Source of the DNA: Shewanella gaetbuli
GTDB taxonomy: Bacteria > Pseudomonadota > Gammaproteobacteria > Enterobacterales > Shewanellaceae
Assembly: GCF_023284065.1 (NCBI RefSeq)
Contig: NZ_JAKIKP010000007.1
Location: forward strand, 161,469-225,468
Length of the DNA: 64,000 nt
Direction: 5' to 3'
Shown here: positions 7,167 through 17,006 of the stretch, one piece after another
Position numbering within the stretch: position 1 is the first letter of the stretch
Layout of the letters: each line of letters starts with the position of its first letter
The notes under the pieces: generated by a model
Databases searched by the model: none
Told to the model about the DNA's origin: nothing
The model's input: only the letters and a program-made list of their open reading frames with translations
Program-made: the position numbers and the translations under genes

Positions 7167-8507
7167 TTAATTCGTTATCTTTGTTGTGGGTAAATAGCGA
7201 ACCTGCCAACACAAAGTTAATATGGTAATGAATAATAAGGTATTGGCGGGTGCTTGTAGATTAAAGTCGACCGAAATATGAATAAGCATAAACAAAATAG
7301 CCATCGCACAACCATACGCTATGCCTTTGTAAAACTTATTATTCCGTAGGTACATTGTTCTGCAAGCTAACCACAGCGCATATATCAGCCAAAACCCCAG
7401 CAGCACGGTAATAATGACGCCATACTCTACTAAAAATTGTATATATTCATTATGAGCATGGTCATAAAACCCTGAGTAAAACTGAGGTTGGTAATTTTGG
7501 AATATGGCGTAAAAGCTGCCACCGCCAGTACCGGTTAATAAGTGTTCTTTGATGATGGGAATACTATCAATCACCACTTGGTCACGGGTTTCAGCGGCAA
7601 AGCTGGTATCTGCAATCCGTTGTTTTACCTTTTCAACACCAAATATTGAGCCAACAATAATTAAATCAAGAATAAAAATGCTGATAACTAATGGTTTTAA
7701 GTAGGTTGGCGGGCGGCGATAAATCACTAACGCCAATATTGACATCACTCCTAATGCGGTAAAAAAGCCTGCATTACCCATTCTTGAACGACTTAAAATA
7801 AGTCCAATCACCATAATGATGATCGATAATCTTAATATCAATTTTCGGCTAAATAAGGTTGATAATGCTGACACTAAAAGCTTAGAAATATCGAACTCAG
7901 ACTTATGAGTTTTAAGCTCAGACACTAACCAACCAAAGGCGATACATAAACATAAGCCTAAATAGTTAGCAAAGTGATTTTGATATACAAAAGACCCACG
8001 GGCTCGGTCACCGTCGGCGTAACCAAATATTGGCGAAGCCTCTAACGCTAACAAATTTAAAATTGTACCGTATGATGCCTGTAAGCAACCTGAAATAATT
8101 ATCGCCACCAGCAACCAACGTAAATGACGCTCAGATTGACAGTATTCACTTATCAACACCGCAAACACTAAATAGGCCACTGACTTTAATATTTGCTGGC
8201 TAGTTTGGTAACTGTCTACCGTTGCAATGGCTGGCACCCACTCAAGCATTTGCAAACACAAATAACCGATTAACAGCAAATATGGCAACACTATTTGTTT
8301 TTGCCAACGGTAAGTTACCAACAAACTGTTATAGCGATAACAATTCACCAAATGCAAAATGCCTAGGCTAAAAATCATTAGCTCTAATAATGACAACGCC
8401 CAAATTCGGTTACTTCCCAAAGGAATGGGTGCCCAAATTAAAATACTACACAGCAACACCACCACAATATGATTTAGCCTTTGTGAGCGTACAACATTAT
8501 GACCCAT
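7167..8507 (-). CDS. O-antigen ligase / Wzy_C-family membrane protein
   Basis: A 446-aa polytopic inner-membrane protein with about 10-12 hydrophobic segments. It has the Wzy_C/O-antigen-ligase hallmarks: ILSRSRMGNAGFF near the middle, then the large periplasmic loop with GTGGGSFYAIFQNYQP and the HAHNEYIQFLVEYG motif containing the conserved histidine. Such proteins polymerise or transfer lipid-linked glycans. A second polytopic candidate (18455-19708) exists in the operon, so which one is the polymerase and which a ligase cannot be settled. Its start overlaps the preceding gene's stop (ATGA). Confidence 0.85.
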   Translation of the reverse strand: MGHNVVRSQRLNHIVVVLLCSILIWAPIPLGSNRIWALSLLELMIFSLGILHLVNCYRYNSLLVTYRWQKQIVLPYLLLIGYLCLQMLEWVPAIATVDSYQTSQQILKSVAYLVFAVLISEYCQSERHLRWLLVAIIISGCLQASYGTILNLLALEASPIFGYADGDRARGSFVYQNHFANYLGLCLCIAFGWLVSELKTHKSEFDISKLLVSALSTLFSRKLILRLSIIIMVIGLILSRSRMGNAGFFTALGVMSILALVIYRRPPTYLKPLVISIFILDLIIVGSIFGVEKVKQRIADTSFAAETRDQVVIDSIPIIKEHLLTGTGGGSFYAIFQNYQPQFYSGFYDHAHNEYIQFLVEYGVIITVLLGFWLIYALWLACRTMYLRNNKFYKGIAYGCAMAILFMLIHISVDFNLQAPANTLLFITILTLCWQVRYLPTTKITN

Positions 8508-9355
8508 TACGACGGCTCACTTACTGATGCATTTTCATCAGATACAGGTTGAGTATTACTCGATACGGTTACCGGAAAACCCTTACACAAATATTGATTT
8601 AACCAACCGACTGAACTTTCTGAAATGGGTTGTTTTTGAAATTTAATATATAAACACACGGTTTTTTCAAGTTGATATGTCGTTACTAAATCTTTAAAAG
8701 CAGATCGCATTTTCCAATCAGTCTGGGCGGCCAAAACAGAAGTTTTTAAAATATACTGTTTCTGATGACCATCTAACTGTTGCCAATTAGCCAAACCTAT
8801 TGCCAGCGTTTGCCGAATCACGTCTGGAGAATAAGGCCCGTACTTGGCCGCTAATTGTAAATACGGCCATGCTTTAGCTAAGTCTTGCTGAATAAAGGCC
8901 AAGTTGTAGGCATAGTCACTGTAGGCATTGGGCCATACTGTGCGTAATGCAATTGCTTGTTGATATAGCTGATTAAACTTATCGTTATTGGCCACGGCAA
9001 AACCCGCATGAATGCCCCACTCCATCACTTTGGCTTGGGTTAACAAATAATGGGGGTTATTACCGTCAATACTCGCGGCATAGTCGCTGGCTAATAAAGC
9101 ATTGGAATATTGTAATTCATCGATAGCTTTACCAGACTGCCATTGGTCAAGATAATAATTAGATTTGAAATGGTAAGCACTAGCGATACCTTTTTGAAAT
9201 AAAAAAGGCAGTAAACAAAGCAAGCACACAATAAAGCCTGCATAAACAAAGCGTCTAAAGGTGAGCTTGCTAAGTTTAAGCTTACTGGGTTTAAGCTTAT
9301 TAGCTGAGGTTTGACGTACTGTAGAAGTTGTCGATTTATGGTGGGACAATGTCAC
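8507..9355 (-). CDS. Membrane-anchored hypothetical exopolysaccharide protein (VpsP-position)
   Basis: A 282-aa protein with a basic, Ser/Thr/Lys-rich N-terminus (residues 1-33), one transmembrane helix at about 34-55 (FVYAGFIVCLLCLLPFLF) and an alpha-helical periplasmic domain. That domain has TPR-like features (YQQAIALRTVWPNAYSDYAYNLAF; KAWPYLQLAAKYGPYSPDV). I do not recognise a named family. It lies between the phosphatase gene and the ligase-like gene, and its stop overlaps the ligase start. The position matches the uncharacterised vpsP-type gene of Vibrio vps-II clusters. A scaffold role with the membrane polymerase is possible. Confidence 0.6.
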   Translation of the reverse strand: MTLSHHKSTTSTVRQTSANKLKPSKLKLSKLTFRRFVYAGFIVCLLCLLPFLFQKGIASAYHFKSNYYLDQWQSGKAIDELQYSNALLASDYAASIDGNNPHYLLTQAKVMEWGIHAGFAVANNDKFNQLYQQAIALRTVWPNAYSDYAYNLAFIQQDLAKAWPYLQLAAKYGPYSPDVIRQTLAIGLANWQQLDGHQKQYILKTSVLAAQTDWKMRSAFKDLVTTYQLEKTVCLYIKFQKQPISESSVGWLNQYLCKGFPVTVSSNTQPVSDENASVSEPS

Positions 9356-9413
9356 AATTCCATGTGGATGAATGTTAAAAACTAATGTTGAATAACTCAG
9401 ATATTCAATCTAA

Positions 9414-10145
9414 TCATATAGCTGCTTCAAAAAGCGCATCTGAAATCCTTTTAGGCGTTGAATACAACAGCTTTTCAGCATACTCGCTATTAACTCGTTG
9501 CTCAGTTATATCAAACGCCTGCTGTAATTTTGGCGGTCTGCGCTTAATAGAATGGCAGTCAGAAGCAATAATTGAATACAACTGCTGCGATATCCATTGC
9601 TGACTTAACGCCAAAGGTTTTTCACCCATGTCACCCAGTAACGATGCGGCGGTTAATTGAAACAAACAGCCTTGTTTTACAAAAGGGTTAATCCTATCTG
9701 GATGAGCTTGTAATTCCCTATTACGCTCAGGATGAGCAATCATACAAATAATGTCTTGCTGTTTAAGCCAGTTAATCAATTTATCGGTACCGGGCAAAAT
9801 GTGACTGCTAGGTAACTCTAGTAACAACACATTTTTATTATCGTATTGGCCAATAAAAGGCAGTTTACCTTGTTCAGCTAACATCATAATTTCAGGGCAA
9901 ATGCGCACTTCAGCAGCAGCCCGAATATCTACTTTATTATCTGCAGGTAAATTAGCCTGTAATAATTGATAAGCCGCAGTTATTTTAGCTAAATCGTTAT
10001 CAAAAATACCTAGGTGAATATGCGGGGTAGCCACCATTCTGGTTACCCCTTGTTGTTGCGCTAATTCAATTAACGTTAGGGCTTCATCTATCGATTTAGC
10101 CCCATCGTCAATATTAGGCAAAATATGACAATGCAAATCAATCAT
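9414..10145 (-). CDS. PHP-type protein-tyrosine phosphatase (CpsB/YwqE family)
   Basis: A 243-aa manganese-dependent phosphatase of the polymerase-and-histidinol-phosphatase fold. The metal ligands are visible: DLHCHILPNIDDGAKS at the N-terminus, ATPHIHLGIF, the AHPERN motif around residue 140 and SDCHS near residue 195. Family members dephosphorylate the tyrosine-rich tail of capsule co-polymerase kinases. It lies 8 bp downstream of the Wzc-like kinase gene, the expected partner. Gram-negative clusters more often use the unrelated low-molecular-weight phosphatase Wzb, which is not seen here. Confidence 0.9.
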   Translation of the reverse strand: MIDLHCHILPNIDDGAKSIDEALTLIELAQQQGVTRMVATPHIHLGIFDNDLAKITAAYQLLQANLPADNKVDIRAAAEVRICPEIMMLAEQGKLPFIGQYDNKNVLLLELPSSHILPGTDKLINWLKQQDIICMIAHPERNRELQAHPDRINPFVKQGCLFQLTAASLLGDMGEKPLALSQQWISQQLYSIIASDCHSIKRRPPKLQQAFDITEQRVNSEYAEKLLYSTPKRISDALFEAAI

Positions 10146-10153
10146 AGGTGTTA

Positions 10154-12394
10154 TTAGGCACTCTTTTTATGGTCAACTGCATTAGGGTTAATTGTTGTGA
10201 CATCTTTAATCGTGTAATCGCTTCCGTAAGCTTGATAATAACTATATTGATCATCGTTATATCTAGCATCTTTGGCACAAAACTGATTTAAAATCACCCC
10301 TAACACTTTACCACGAGCCTGATTCAATTTAGCTAAGGTAAGCCTTACAGCCTCGTTACGGCTATGGGCGGTTTTTACTACCACAACACAAGCATCACAA
10401 TGCGCAGAAATCACTAATGCATCACTTACCGCATGTACTGGCGGGGTATCTATAATAATTTTACTATAGGTCTTTTTAAGTTCGGTCAATAACTCTGCAA
10501 ATTTACCAGAAGATAATAACTCTTGTGGATTCAACGGAATCGCCCCCGCAGGCATCACATCTACGTTGTTTTTAACCTCACTCACAATACAGTTTTCTAA
10601 TGCGTCTGTACCGGCAAGTACGTTTGCTAAACCGGGTTGATAATTAGGTAGTCCAAAACGCATACCTAAGCTTGATTTACGCAAGTCGCCATCAATAATT
10701 AACACTTTTTCCATGGCGGCATAGGCAAATGCTAAGTTCATCGAAGTGGTAGTTTTACCTTCATTAGGAATTGAAGACGTTACCTCAATAGTTTGCAGTT
10801 GCTCTCCCATTGCCATAAGTGAAATAGAGGTTCTAATGGTTCTTACAGACTCGGCATGTATGGGGTTGTCTTTGTCAAAAAAGGCAAAGTTAATATCGTC
10901 AAAAGTAGCTTTTTTATGCGCTTTAGGAATAAAGCCTAATGCACGTTGCGATAATTGTTTTTCAACATCATCTGAAGTTTTAACCGTGTCGTTAAGGGCA
11001 TCTAAAATTAATACCACAACCACGCCCAAGCCTAAGCTAGCAATAAAGGCCAATATAACAATCACTTTCTTTTTAGGTTTAACGGGTTTTAACGGCACAA
11101 CGGCGCGGTCAGTAAAACGCGCTACAGGAGAGTCAAAATCCCCCGTTACTTCTGTTTCTTTTTGGCGGGCTAAAAAGCTTTCAAATAATTGCTGATTGGT
11201 ATCAACCTCACGCAGTAAGCGGCGGTAATCAGTATCAATGGTGCTTAAGTTTTGGAAAGACCCTTTAGACTGATTAAATTGTTGCTGCAAATTGGCCAGT
11301 TTACGTGCTGCGGTTTGTGCTTCTTCTTCAATACCTTGAATCAGTTTAGCTATTTGTGAAGATAAGTTTTTCTGTACCGATTGCAATTCAGCATTAGCGG
11401 CAATCATTTTAGGGTGTTTAGGGCCATAAATTTGTTGAAGCTCAGACACTTTACGCTCAACTAAAATCACTTCACGTTTTACGTTTTGAATTGAAGGATG
11501 CGCCGTTACTTCTGGCAAGCTTTCTAATCGGCTTACATCAGATGTGCCGTACTTTTGCACCACCTCAATAAAACTATCGGCCTGTGCTTTACGTGAACGA
11601 GCTAATGCAATTTCGTCAGTTAATCGCTCTAACTCTTTTGCATCTAAAGCGGTAACCCCTTCAACATCTACCAAGCCATTGTTTACTTTAAACTGTTCAA
11701 GCCTGTCTTCTGACTCATCCAACTTTAAGCGTAACTCTTCTAAACGACCACCTAACCACACATTGGCTTTTTGGTTAATACCTAATTTGGCTTCTAATTG
11801 GCTTAAAATGTAAGTATCACCAATGGCATTTGACACCAATGCGGCTAATTCAGGGTCAGAGCTTTCATAGCTAATATTAACCAACTGGGTTTTTCTAACC
11901 GGAGATACATTAATGCCTTTAGCAAAACCATCAATCAGGTTCTGTTTAATAATGGCACTATTATCATTAGGCGAGTCAACCATTTCAGTAGGGATAAAGT
12001 TTAAAGAAGACTTTATTTGGCTTAGTAAGCTAGGAGGCTGATTAAATGCAGGGTGATTAATTAAATCTAATTCATTAAACACTCGCTCAGCAATTGAGCG
12101 TGACTTAATAATTTCAAACTGAGTTAAATAGTATTCTTGCTGGCCAGAGTTAATACCATAAACTTCATCAATACCAATAGCTTTAGCTTGTTCTGACTCG
12201 ATTAACAAAGTGGAGTTGGCGCTGTAGATTGGCGTCATGCTTAACACAACAAATACCACTAAGGCCGTGACTAATAAAGCAAAGGTTAAAATTCGCCATT
12301 TGAATTTAAGCACCGGCTGAACAAGCTTCTTGAAATCAATTAATTGCTCTAACTGAACCGCTTTATCATTATTAATATTATTATTTGCAATCAT
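10154..12394 (-). CDS. wzc: Polysaccharide co-polymerase / tyrosine autokinase (Wzc/VpsO-like)
   Basis: A 746-aa inner-membrane chain-length regulator fused to a BY-kinase. It has an N-terminal cytoplasmic stretch, TM1 at about 35-55, a Wzz-type periplasmic domain with coiled coils (about 190-400), a GNVR-type YRRLLREVDTNQQLFESFLARQ motif before TM2 (about 445-465), then the kinase domain. The Walker A segment is IPNEGKTTTS (K547), A' is VLIIDGDLR and Walker B is IIIDTPP. The C-terminal tail contains a tyrosine cluster (YNDDQYSYYQAYGSDY, about 712-727) for autophosphorylation. Its ATG immediately follows the stop of the Wza-like gene. Confidence 0.93.
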   Translation of the reverse strand: MIANNNINNDKAVQLEQLIDFKKLVQPVLKFKWRILTFALLVTALVVFVVLSMTPIYSANSTLLIESEQAKAIGIDEVYGINSGQQEYYLTQFEIIKSRSIAERVFNELDLINHPAFNQPPSLLSQIKSSLNFIPTEMVDSPNDNSAIIKQNLIDGFAKGINVSPVRKTQLVNISYESSDPELAALVSNAIGDTYILSQLEAKLGINQKANVWLGGRLEELRLKLDESEDRLEQFKVNNGLVDVEGVTALDAKELERLTDEIALARSRKAQADSFIEVVQKYGTSDVSRLESLPEVTAHPSIQNVKREVILVERKVSELQQIYGPKHPKMIAANAELQSVQKNLSSQIAKLIQGIEEEAQTAARKLANLQQQFNQSKGSFQNLSTIDTDYRRLLREVDTNQQLFESFLARQKETEVTGDFDSPVARFTDRAVVPLKPVKPKKKVIVILAFIASLGLGVVVVLILDALNDTVKTSDDVEKQLSQRALGFIPKAHKKATFDDINFAFFDKDNPIHAESVRTIRTSISLMAMGEQLQTIEVTSSIPNEGKTTTSMNLAFAYAAMEKVLIIDGDLRKSSLGMRFGLPNYQPGLANVLAGTDALENCIVSEVKNNVDVMPAGAIPLNPQELLSSGKFAELLTELKKTYSKIIIDTPPVHAVSDALVISAHCDACVVVVKTAHSRNEAVRLTLAKLNQARGKVLGVILNQFCAKDARYNDDQYSYYQAYGSDYTIKDVTTINPNAVDHKKSA

Positions 12395-12937
12395 TTAGAA
12401 GAATCTCTGCTCAATCGTAATGGTGTCGCCAGCACTAATTTTGCTGTTAATGGTGCCTTGTTCGGTGGTGATTTTAGTGCCTTCACGAGAAATAAGTATT
12501 TTTTCTTGTGAGGCTCTTTCCGTTAAACCACCCGCTAAGGCAATGGCCTGATTAACCGTCATCCCCGGCTGATACGGGTAGCCCCCAGGCTTTTTAACCT
12601 CACCATGAATATAAAACGGACGATACTCTACCATACCCACATATACGCTAGGCTCGACAAAGTAGTCACCTTTAAGTCCGTCATAAATCAGTTTTTCAAC
12701 TTGCTTAATGGTTAGGCCGTTTAAGGTCAACGAACCTAAAAACGGATAATTAATGGTGCCACTATTGGTTACTTGGGTTTCTAAAGTGAGTTCTTCCTCA
12801 CCATAAACTTGAATAATAATTGTGTCACCCGCACCCAGGCGGTAACTGTCATTTATTACCACGGCTTCATCTGCTTTTGCAGTAAAGCAACACAGTAAAA
12901 CAATAAAACTACAACAATATGAAAAATACTTGATCAT
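12395..12937 (-). CDS. Short Wza-like polysaccharide export protein (VpsN-like)
   Basis: A 180-aa periplasmic protein with a Sec signal (cleavage after AKA, about residue 22; no clear lipobox). It has the Poly_export domain (YRLGAGDTIIIQVYGEEELT, then NYPFLGSLTLNGLTIKQVE) followed by one SLBB-like domain (FYIHGEVKKPGGYPYQPGM to AGDTITIEQ). Full Wza is about twice this length and ends in an outer-membrane helix barrel, which is missing here. This is a periplasm-only export protein that needs a separate outer-membrane pore, probably the beta-barrel encoded just upstream. Confidence 0.88.
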   Translation of the reverse strand: MIKYFSYCCSFIVLLCCFTAKADEAVVINDSYRLGAGDTIIIQVYGEEELTLETQVTNSGTINYPFLGSLTLNGLTIKQVEKLIYDGLKGDYFVEPSVYVGMVEYRPFYIHGEVKKPGGYPYQPGMTVNQAIALAGGLTERASQEKILISREGTKITTEQGTINSKISAGDTITIEQRFF

Positions 12938-12949
12938 TATTTACCCGAA

Positions 12950-14149
12950 CTACAGTGTCATTTCAGCAGTTAAAAAATATACATTACGGTCGTATTCATA
13001 ACGTTGCTCGGTAGATGAGTTATCAGAAATATCGACCCCCGCTTTTAAAGTCACCCAACGTAAAATTGAAAAATTAACCGATGCGGTATACATGTTGCTG
13101 ATATCTTCACGTTCTATCCCCGTATAATCATCAACGCTACGGTTATAAGCTAAAGTCGTCCCAATTAACTCACTCCAGTCATGGTCCCATTTAAAACCAT
13201 AAGTGGTTGCACGAACATAATCACCAAAAGCATTAGGGTCTTTACTGCTGCTACCAGTTGAAAAATCAAACTGACTGTAAGTTAAAGGTGTCCAGGTAAT
13301 TTTGGCATCCCACGCAATACCCGAAAAATCTTCACGGTCAGCATTATCAAATGACTTTTTCTGATAACCCACTTTAACCGAGCCTTCGGTAGTAGCAGTA
13401 GCCTCCCACTCCACACCTAATCGCAGGTCTTGGGTATTACTATCACGGTCACCAAATGGGTCTTCAACATCATAAGCGGTAGTCGTGTTTTGGTAGTCTA
13501 ATAAAAGGCTGGTTGAGGCGCGGGTATCGTAATAAAACGTGGCACCAAAAATGGCATCGTCATAATTACGATATTGAGTTACGTCTTCAAAGTTTGTGTA
13601 TTCTTTAGATAAATACTTGGCATTTACACGTACTCTGGCTGGTGTTGTGCGGGCGCCATATTCGTAATAACCACCGGCATGGTACATATCAAATTGGTTT
13701 GGCTCGTCTTGTAATCCACCAATACCTTCAAATATACCGGTACCTCTATCTTCATGGCCATAAATGTACGCAGCATCAACATTTAAACGGTTTGATTGAT
13801 TAAACTCAACCTCTGCAGCACCACGTAGTAATCCATCTAAATAGTTATCGTCAGTACTGTCAAAATAGTTACCGTATTCAAGACCCGCTTCAATGGTATA
13901 GGTATTATTGCCATCTAACATTTGTGCTTGAATGGCTGGGGTTACCGCTAAAATCCAACTTTCTTGTTGGTCAGTATTGGTGCTGGCAATGTTGTCGTCA
14001 TACTTTAAACTGGCATTAACGCCAGGGGTTAAATCAAAACCTGATTCGGTTTTAATGACACCCGCTTTTTCATCTGCTGCACTTACTTGATAACTTAATG
14101 CCATCAGTACCGATGCGGTGACATAATTTAACTTAGTAGATAATTTCAT
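12950..14149 (-). CDS. Outer-membrane beta-barrel exopolysaccharide protein (VpsM/EpsL-like)
   Basis: A 399-aa exported protein with a signal peptide (MKLSTKLNYVTASVLMALSY, cleavage after about residue 24). The rest consists of alternating polar/hydrophobic strands rich in Tyr, Asp and Asn, ending in the hydrophobic C-terminal strand YFLTAEMTL. These features indicate a large beta-barrel of the 'outer membrane beta-barrel, exopolysaccharide' class (BBP2-like). It sits between the initiating transferase and the short Wza-like gene. The likely role is the outer-membrane conduit for the polysaccharide; this is inferred from fold and context. Confidence 0.8.
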   Translation of the reverse strand: MKLSTKLNYVTASVLMALSYQVSAADEKAGVIKTESGFDLTPGVNASLKYDDNIASTNTDQQESWILAVTPAIQAQMLDGNNTYTIEAGLEYGNYFDSTDDNYLDGLLRGAAEVEFNQSNRLNVDAAYIYGHEDRGTGIFEGIGGLQDEPNQFDMYHAGGYYEYGARTTPARVRVNAKYLSKEYTNFEDVTQYRNYDDAIFGATFYYDTRASTSLLLDYQNTTTAYDVEDPFGDRDSNTQDLRLGVEWEATATTEGSVKVGYQKKSFDNADREDFSGIAWDAKITWTPLTYSQFDFSTGSSSKDPNAFGDYVRATTYGFKWDHDWSELIGTTLAYNRSVDDYTGIEREDISNMYTASVNFSILRWVTLKAGVDISDNSSTEQRYEYDRNVYFLTAEMTL

Positions 14150-14176
14150 AATTAACTCTATCCCTGTAGTTCCATA

Positions 14177-15571
14177 TTAATAGACATTTTTACCAACAAA
14201 CCCTTTAAATACCGTCATAATGACAATTTTAACATCCCACCAGATTGACCAATTACGTATGTAAGCCAAATCAAATTCGATGCGTTTTTCCATTTTATCT
14301 AATGTTTCAGTTTCGCCGCGCCAGCCATTAATTTGTGCCCAGCCAGTAATGCCCGGTAACACTTTGTGGCGTAACATGTAATAAGTGATTAAGCTGCGGT
14401 ATTCCTCATTATGCGAAACTGCATGAGGCCTTGGGCCAACAACAGACATATCGCCCATTAGCACATTAAAAAACTGCGGTAACTCATCAAGAGAAGTGCG
14501 ACGTAAAAAACCACCCACATTAGTAATTCTGCTATCATTTTTTCTAGCTTGGGTCACTTTGCCGCCGTTTTCGGTTACGGTCATTGACCTAAACTTCCAC
14601 ACCTTTATTTTTCGGCCATCAAGGCCGTATCTGTCTTGTTTAAAAATAACTGGGCCAGGAGAATTCAGTTTAATGGCAGCTGCTATTACCAGTAATAAAG
14701 GTGACAAACCCACAATGGCTAAAAAGCTAAACACAATATCAAAGCTGCGTTTATAAAAACGCTTCATACCGTTTACTGGAGACTCAAACACACTAATAGT
14801 ATCAACCTCCCCTACACTACCAATGCGTGCTTGCATTAAGTTTTTAAGTAAAAAGTCAGGGGTAATTAATACATCAACCGTGGTATTACCCAGCTGTTCA
14901 ATAATGTCGGCAATACGTTTTTCTGCCACCATAGGCAAACAAACATACAGTTTTTGAATTTTCCCAAACTGAGCAATACCAACAGCATCGTTAACACTAC
15001 CTTTAATTAAGCTAGTTTCTGAACCGCCTAATCTTTTAGGCTCACGATCATCATAAAAACCAACAAAATTAAAACCGAGCTCTTGATGTTTTTCAATCTC
15101 ACGATATAAATGAATACCAGACTGAGTTAGGCCAACAATAGCAACATTTTGCATACCATAGCCTTTAGCCCGTCTGATGCGTTTTGTTTCTCTGATAATT
15201 AATCTTGAGGTAATTAATGACACTGTAGATAAAGAAAACCAGCCAATTAATACCACTCGTGAGTACGTTTCAGCATATTTCATTAAAAACATAATAAGAA
15301 TCATGATTAAAAATGCACTTGCCAGCGAAAACAACACCAAACGGCACATATGTGAAAACTTACCCAACCGCCAAGAACGGTAAACCCCTACCGACTCACT
15401 TAAATAACTAAATAAAAATAAATAAGTTACTAACAATAAAAAATAGTCACGGTTAAAAGGAACGTTATAGACATTCAACATAATAAAAAATGATAAAATT
15501 ACTAAAGCTGAATCTAATAATCGTTGGATAAAATTACTTTGATTGTAATTAAAGTTGGATGGTTTATGCAT
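14177..15571 (-). CDS. Undecaprenyl-phosphate sugar phosphotransferase (WcaJ/VpsL-like)
   Basis: A 464-aa polyprenyl glycosylphosphotransferase that starts repeat-unit assembly by moving a hexose-1-phosphate to undecaprenyl phosphate. It has four N-terminal membrane helices (about 15-135) and a CoA-binding-like linker domain (about 140-260). A membrane re-entrant helix (FDIVFSFLAIVGLSPLLLVI) leads into the catalytic part, with WKFRSM, LRRTSLDELPQ, GDMSVVGPRP and PGITGWAQINGWRG. The substrate is probably glucose-1-phosphate, as for WcaJ, but the sequence alone does not prove it. Its first 8 bp overlap the manB stop. Confidence 0.93.
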   Translation of the reverse strand: MHKPSNFNYNQSNFIQRLLDSALVILSFFIMLNVYNVPFNRDYFLLLVTYLFLFSYLSESVGVYRSWRLGKFSHMCRLVLFSLASAFLIMILIMFLMKYAETYSRVVLIGWFSLSTVSLITSRLIIRETKRIRRAKGYGMQNVAIVGLTQSGIHLYREIEKHQELGFNFVGFYDDREPKRLGGSETSLIKGSVNDAVGIAQFGKIQKLYVCLPMVAEKRIADIIEQLGNTTVDVLITPDFLLKNLMQARIGSVGEVDTISVFESPVNGMKRFYKRSFDIVFSFLAIVGLSPLLLVIAAAIKLNSPGPVIFKQDRYGLDGRKIKVWKFRSMTVTENGGKVTQARKNDSRITNVGGFLRRTSLDELPQFFNVLMGDMSVVGPRPHAVSHNEEYRSLITYYMLRHKVLPGITGWAQINGWRGETETLDKMEKRIEFDLAYIRNWSIWWDVKIVIMTVFKGFVGKNVY

Positions 15572-17006
15572 TGTTCAACTCCATCATATCTAATGACGAT
15601 AATTGGGTTAATACAAATTCATTTAACTCAATGGCTTTTTGCTTTGAATCACTCTCGATATAACACCTAAACTCTGGTGCATTACCAGAAGGCCTTAAAT
15701 GTATTATGGTGTTATTTGCTAATGTACAACGTAAACCATCAACAGTATTAATATTGACTAAACTGTCAGCTTCTAACTTAAGCTTTTGTAATAACTTTTT
15801 AGGTTGGCTATTACCAAAGCTGATAATTTTTCGGCTTTTATCATTAGCAAACTCAGTTAGTCGATTACTGTGGGTATGCCTGCTGGGTAAAGCTTGGAGT
15901 AAATCAACTACTGAAGAGTTTCTGGCATTAAACAACACCATTAATACCGGTAATACCGCATCACGTGTAGGCAACGCAGCTAATTTTTTACCATTGACCT
16001 CAATATCACTGCCCAGTAAAAATCCGCCGTTAGCCTCAAACCCTGCAAATGAAGAATACACATCATTTAACGTTGAAAAGCCTTCAATAACATAAGGCGA
16101 TCCAATTTTGGTTCTAAACACAAAATCGAAATAATTAGATAACTCAATGGCTGAATTACAACTGACAGGCACTGACAACGCACTTATGTTTAATGCTTTA
16201 GCAGCTAGTAGCCCTAAAATATCTCCACAAAGCCAGTGGCCTTTTTCATCAGCTAGCATTGGTCGATCACCATCACCATCTGTAGAGAACAAGGCATCTA
16301 ATTGGTACTTGTGAGTCCAGTCAATCGCCCTTTGGCAATCTTCGTCAGACACGGCTTCAGTATCAATAGGCACAAAGGTATCACTGCGGCCAATTAAAAT
16401 AACGTCTGCACCTAATTGCTCAAAAATAGTCGGGTAAATATCACGCCCAGCACTAGAATGCTGGTAAATACCAATCCGCTTACCCTTAAGCCAGCTAGTA
16501 TCAAATAAGCTAACATAACGGGCAATATAAGCCTCTTCAGCAGATGAGTCTGTTGGTAATGCTGCCAGATGCGTTAATGAAGAAAAACTGAACTGACCAT
16601 TAATAATTGACTGTTCATCTTGCTTAGTAATTTCACCATCGGGGCGATAAAATTTAAGCCCATTTCGATCAAATGGAATGTGGCTTCCAGTAACCATAAT
16701 AGAAGGAATGTTAAGTTCCATCGCCTGAAAAGCTAATGCTGGGGTAGGTATTACCCCATAATAAACCACTTGCGTACCCATTTGCTCAGCGGCTGTGGCA
16801 CACGCCTTTGCCATTGCTTCACTACTTGGGCGATTATCAATGGCAATAGCAATAGTGGTGAATTCAAAGCTTAAACGCATGGTTTCGATGAAAGAAACCG
16901 TAAATGCAGCGCATACATCTTGGGTGAAATCAGTTACTAAGCCTCTGGCACCACTGGTTCCAAAGGTGATACCGCTGTTGGCTATAACATCATGGGTATT
17001 TAACAT
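15564..17006 (-). CDS. manB: Phosphomannomutase / phosphohexomutase
   Basis: A 480-aa alpha-D-phosphohexomutase that interconverts mannose-6-P and mannose-1-P. Conserved elements: [10 protein letters not shown] at the N-terminus, the active-site serine loop [17 protein letters not shown], metal-binding DGDGDRPML, the sugar-specificity loop [13 protein letters not shown] and the phosphate-binding [10 protein letters not shown]. The active-site loop reads TGSHIP rather than the common TASHNP, a subfamily variant. It overlaps manC by 7 bp and the initiating transferase by 8 bp. With ManC it would make GDP-mannose. Confidence 0.9.
   Translation of the reverse strand: MLNTHDVIANSGITFGTSGARGLVTDFTQDVCAAFTVSFIETMRLSFEFTTIAIAIDNRPSSEAMAKACATAAEQMGTQVVYYGVIPTPALAFQAMELNIPSIMVTGSHIPFDRNGLKFYRPDGEITKQDEQSIINGQFSFSSLTHLAALPTDSSAEEAYIARYVSLFDTSWLKGKRIGIYQHSSAGRDIYPTIFEQLGADVILIGRSDTFVPIDTEAVSDEDCQRAIDWTHKYQLDALFSTDGDGDRPMLADEKGHWLCGDILGLLAAKALNISALSVPVSCNSAIELSNYFDFVFRTKIGSPYVIEGFSTLNDVYSSFAGFEANGGFLLGSDIEVNGKKLAALPTRDAVLPVLMVLFNARNSSVVDLLQALPSRHTHSNRLTEFANDKSRKIISFGNSQPKKLLQKLKLEADSLVNINTVDGLRCTLANNTIIHLRPSGNAPEFRCYIESDSKQKAIELNEFVLTQLSSLDMMELNNA

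Noticed and set aside
10746..11195. Plus-strand frame opposite the Wzc-like gene
   Set aside because: It is antisense to a clear coding region and has a low-complexity composition typical of shadow frames; the same holds for the other opposite-strand frames in the his, pheT, clpA and icd genes.
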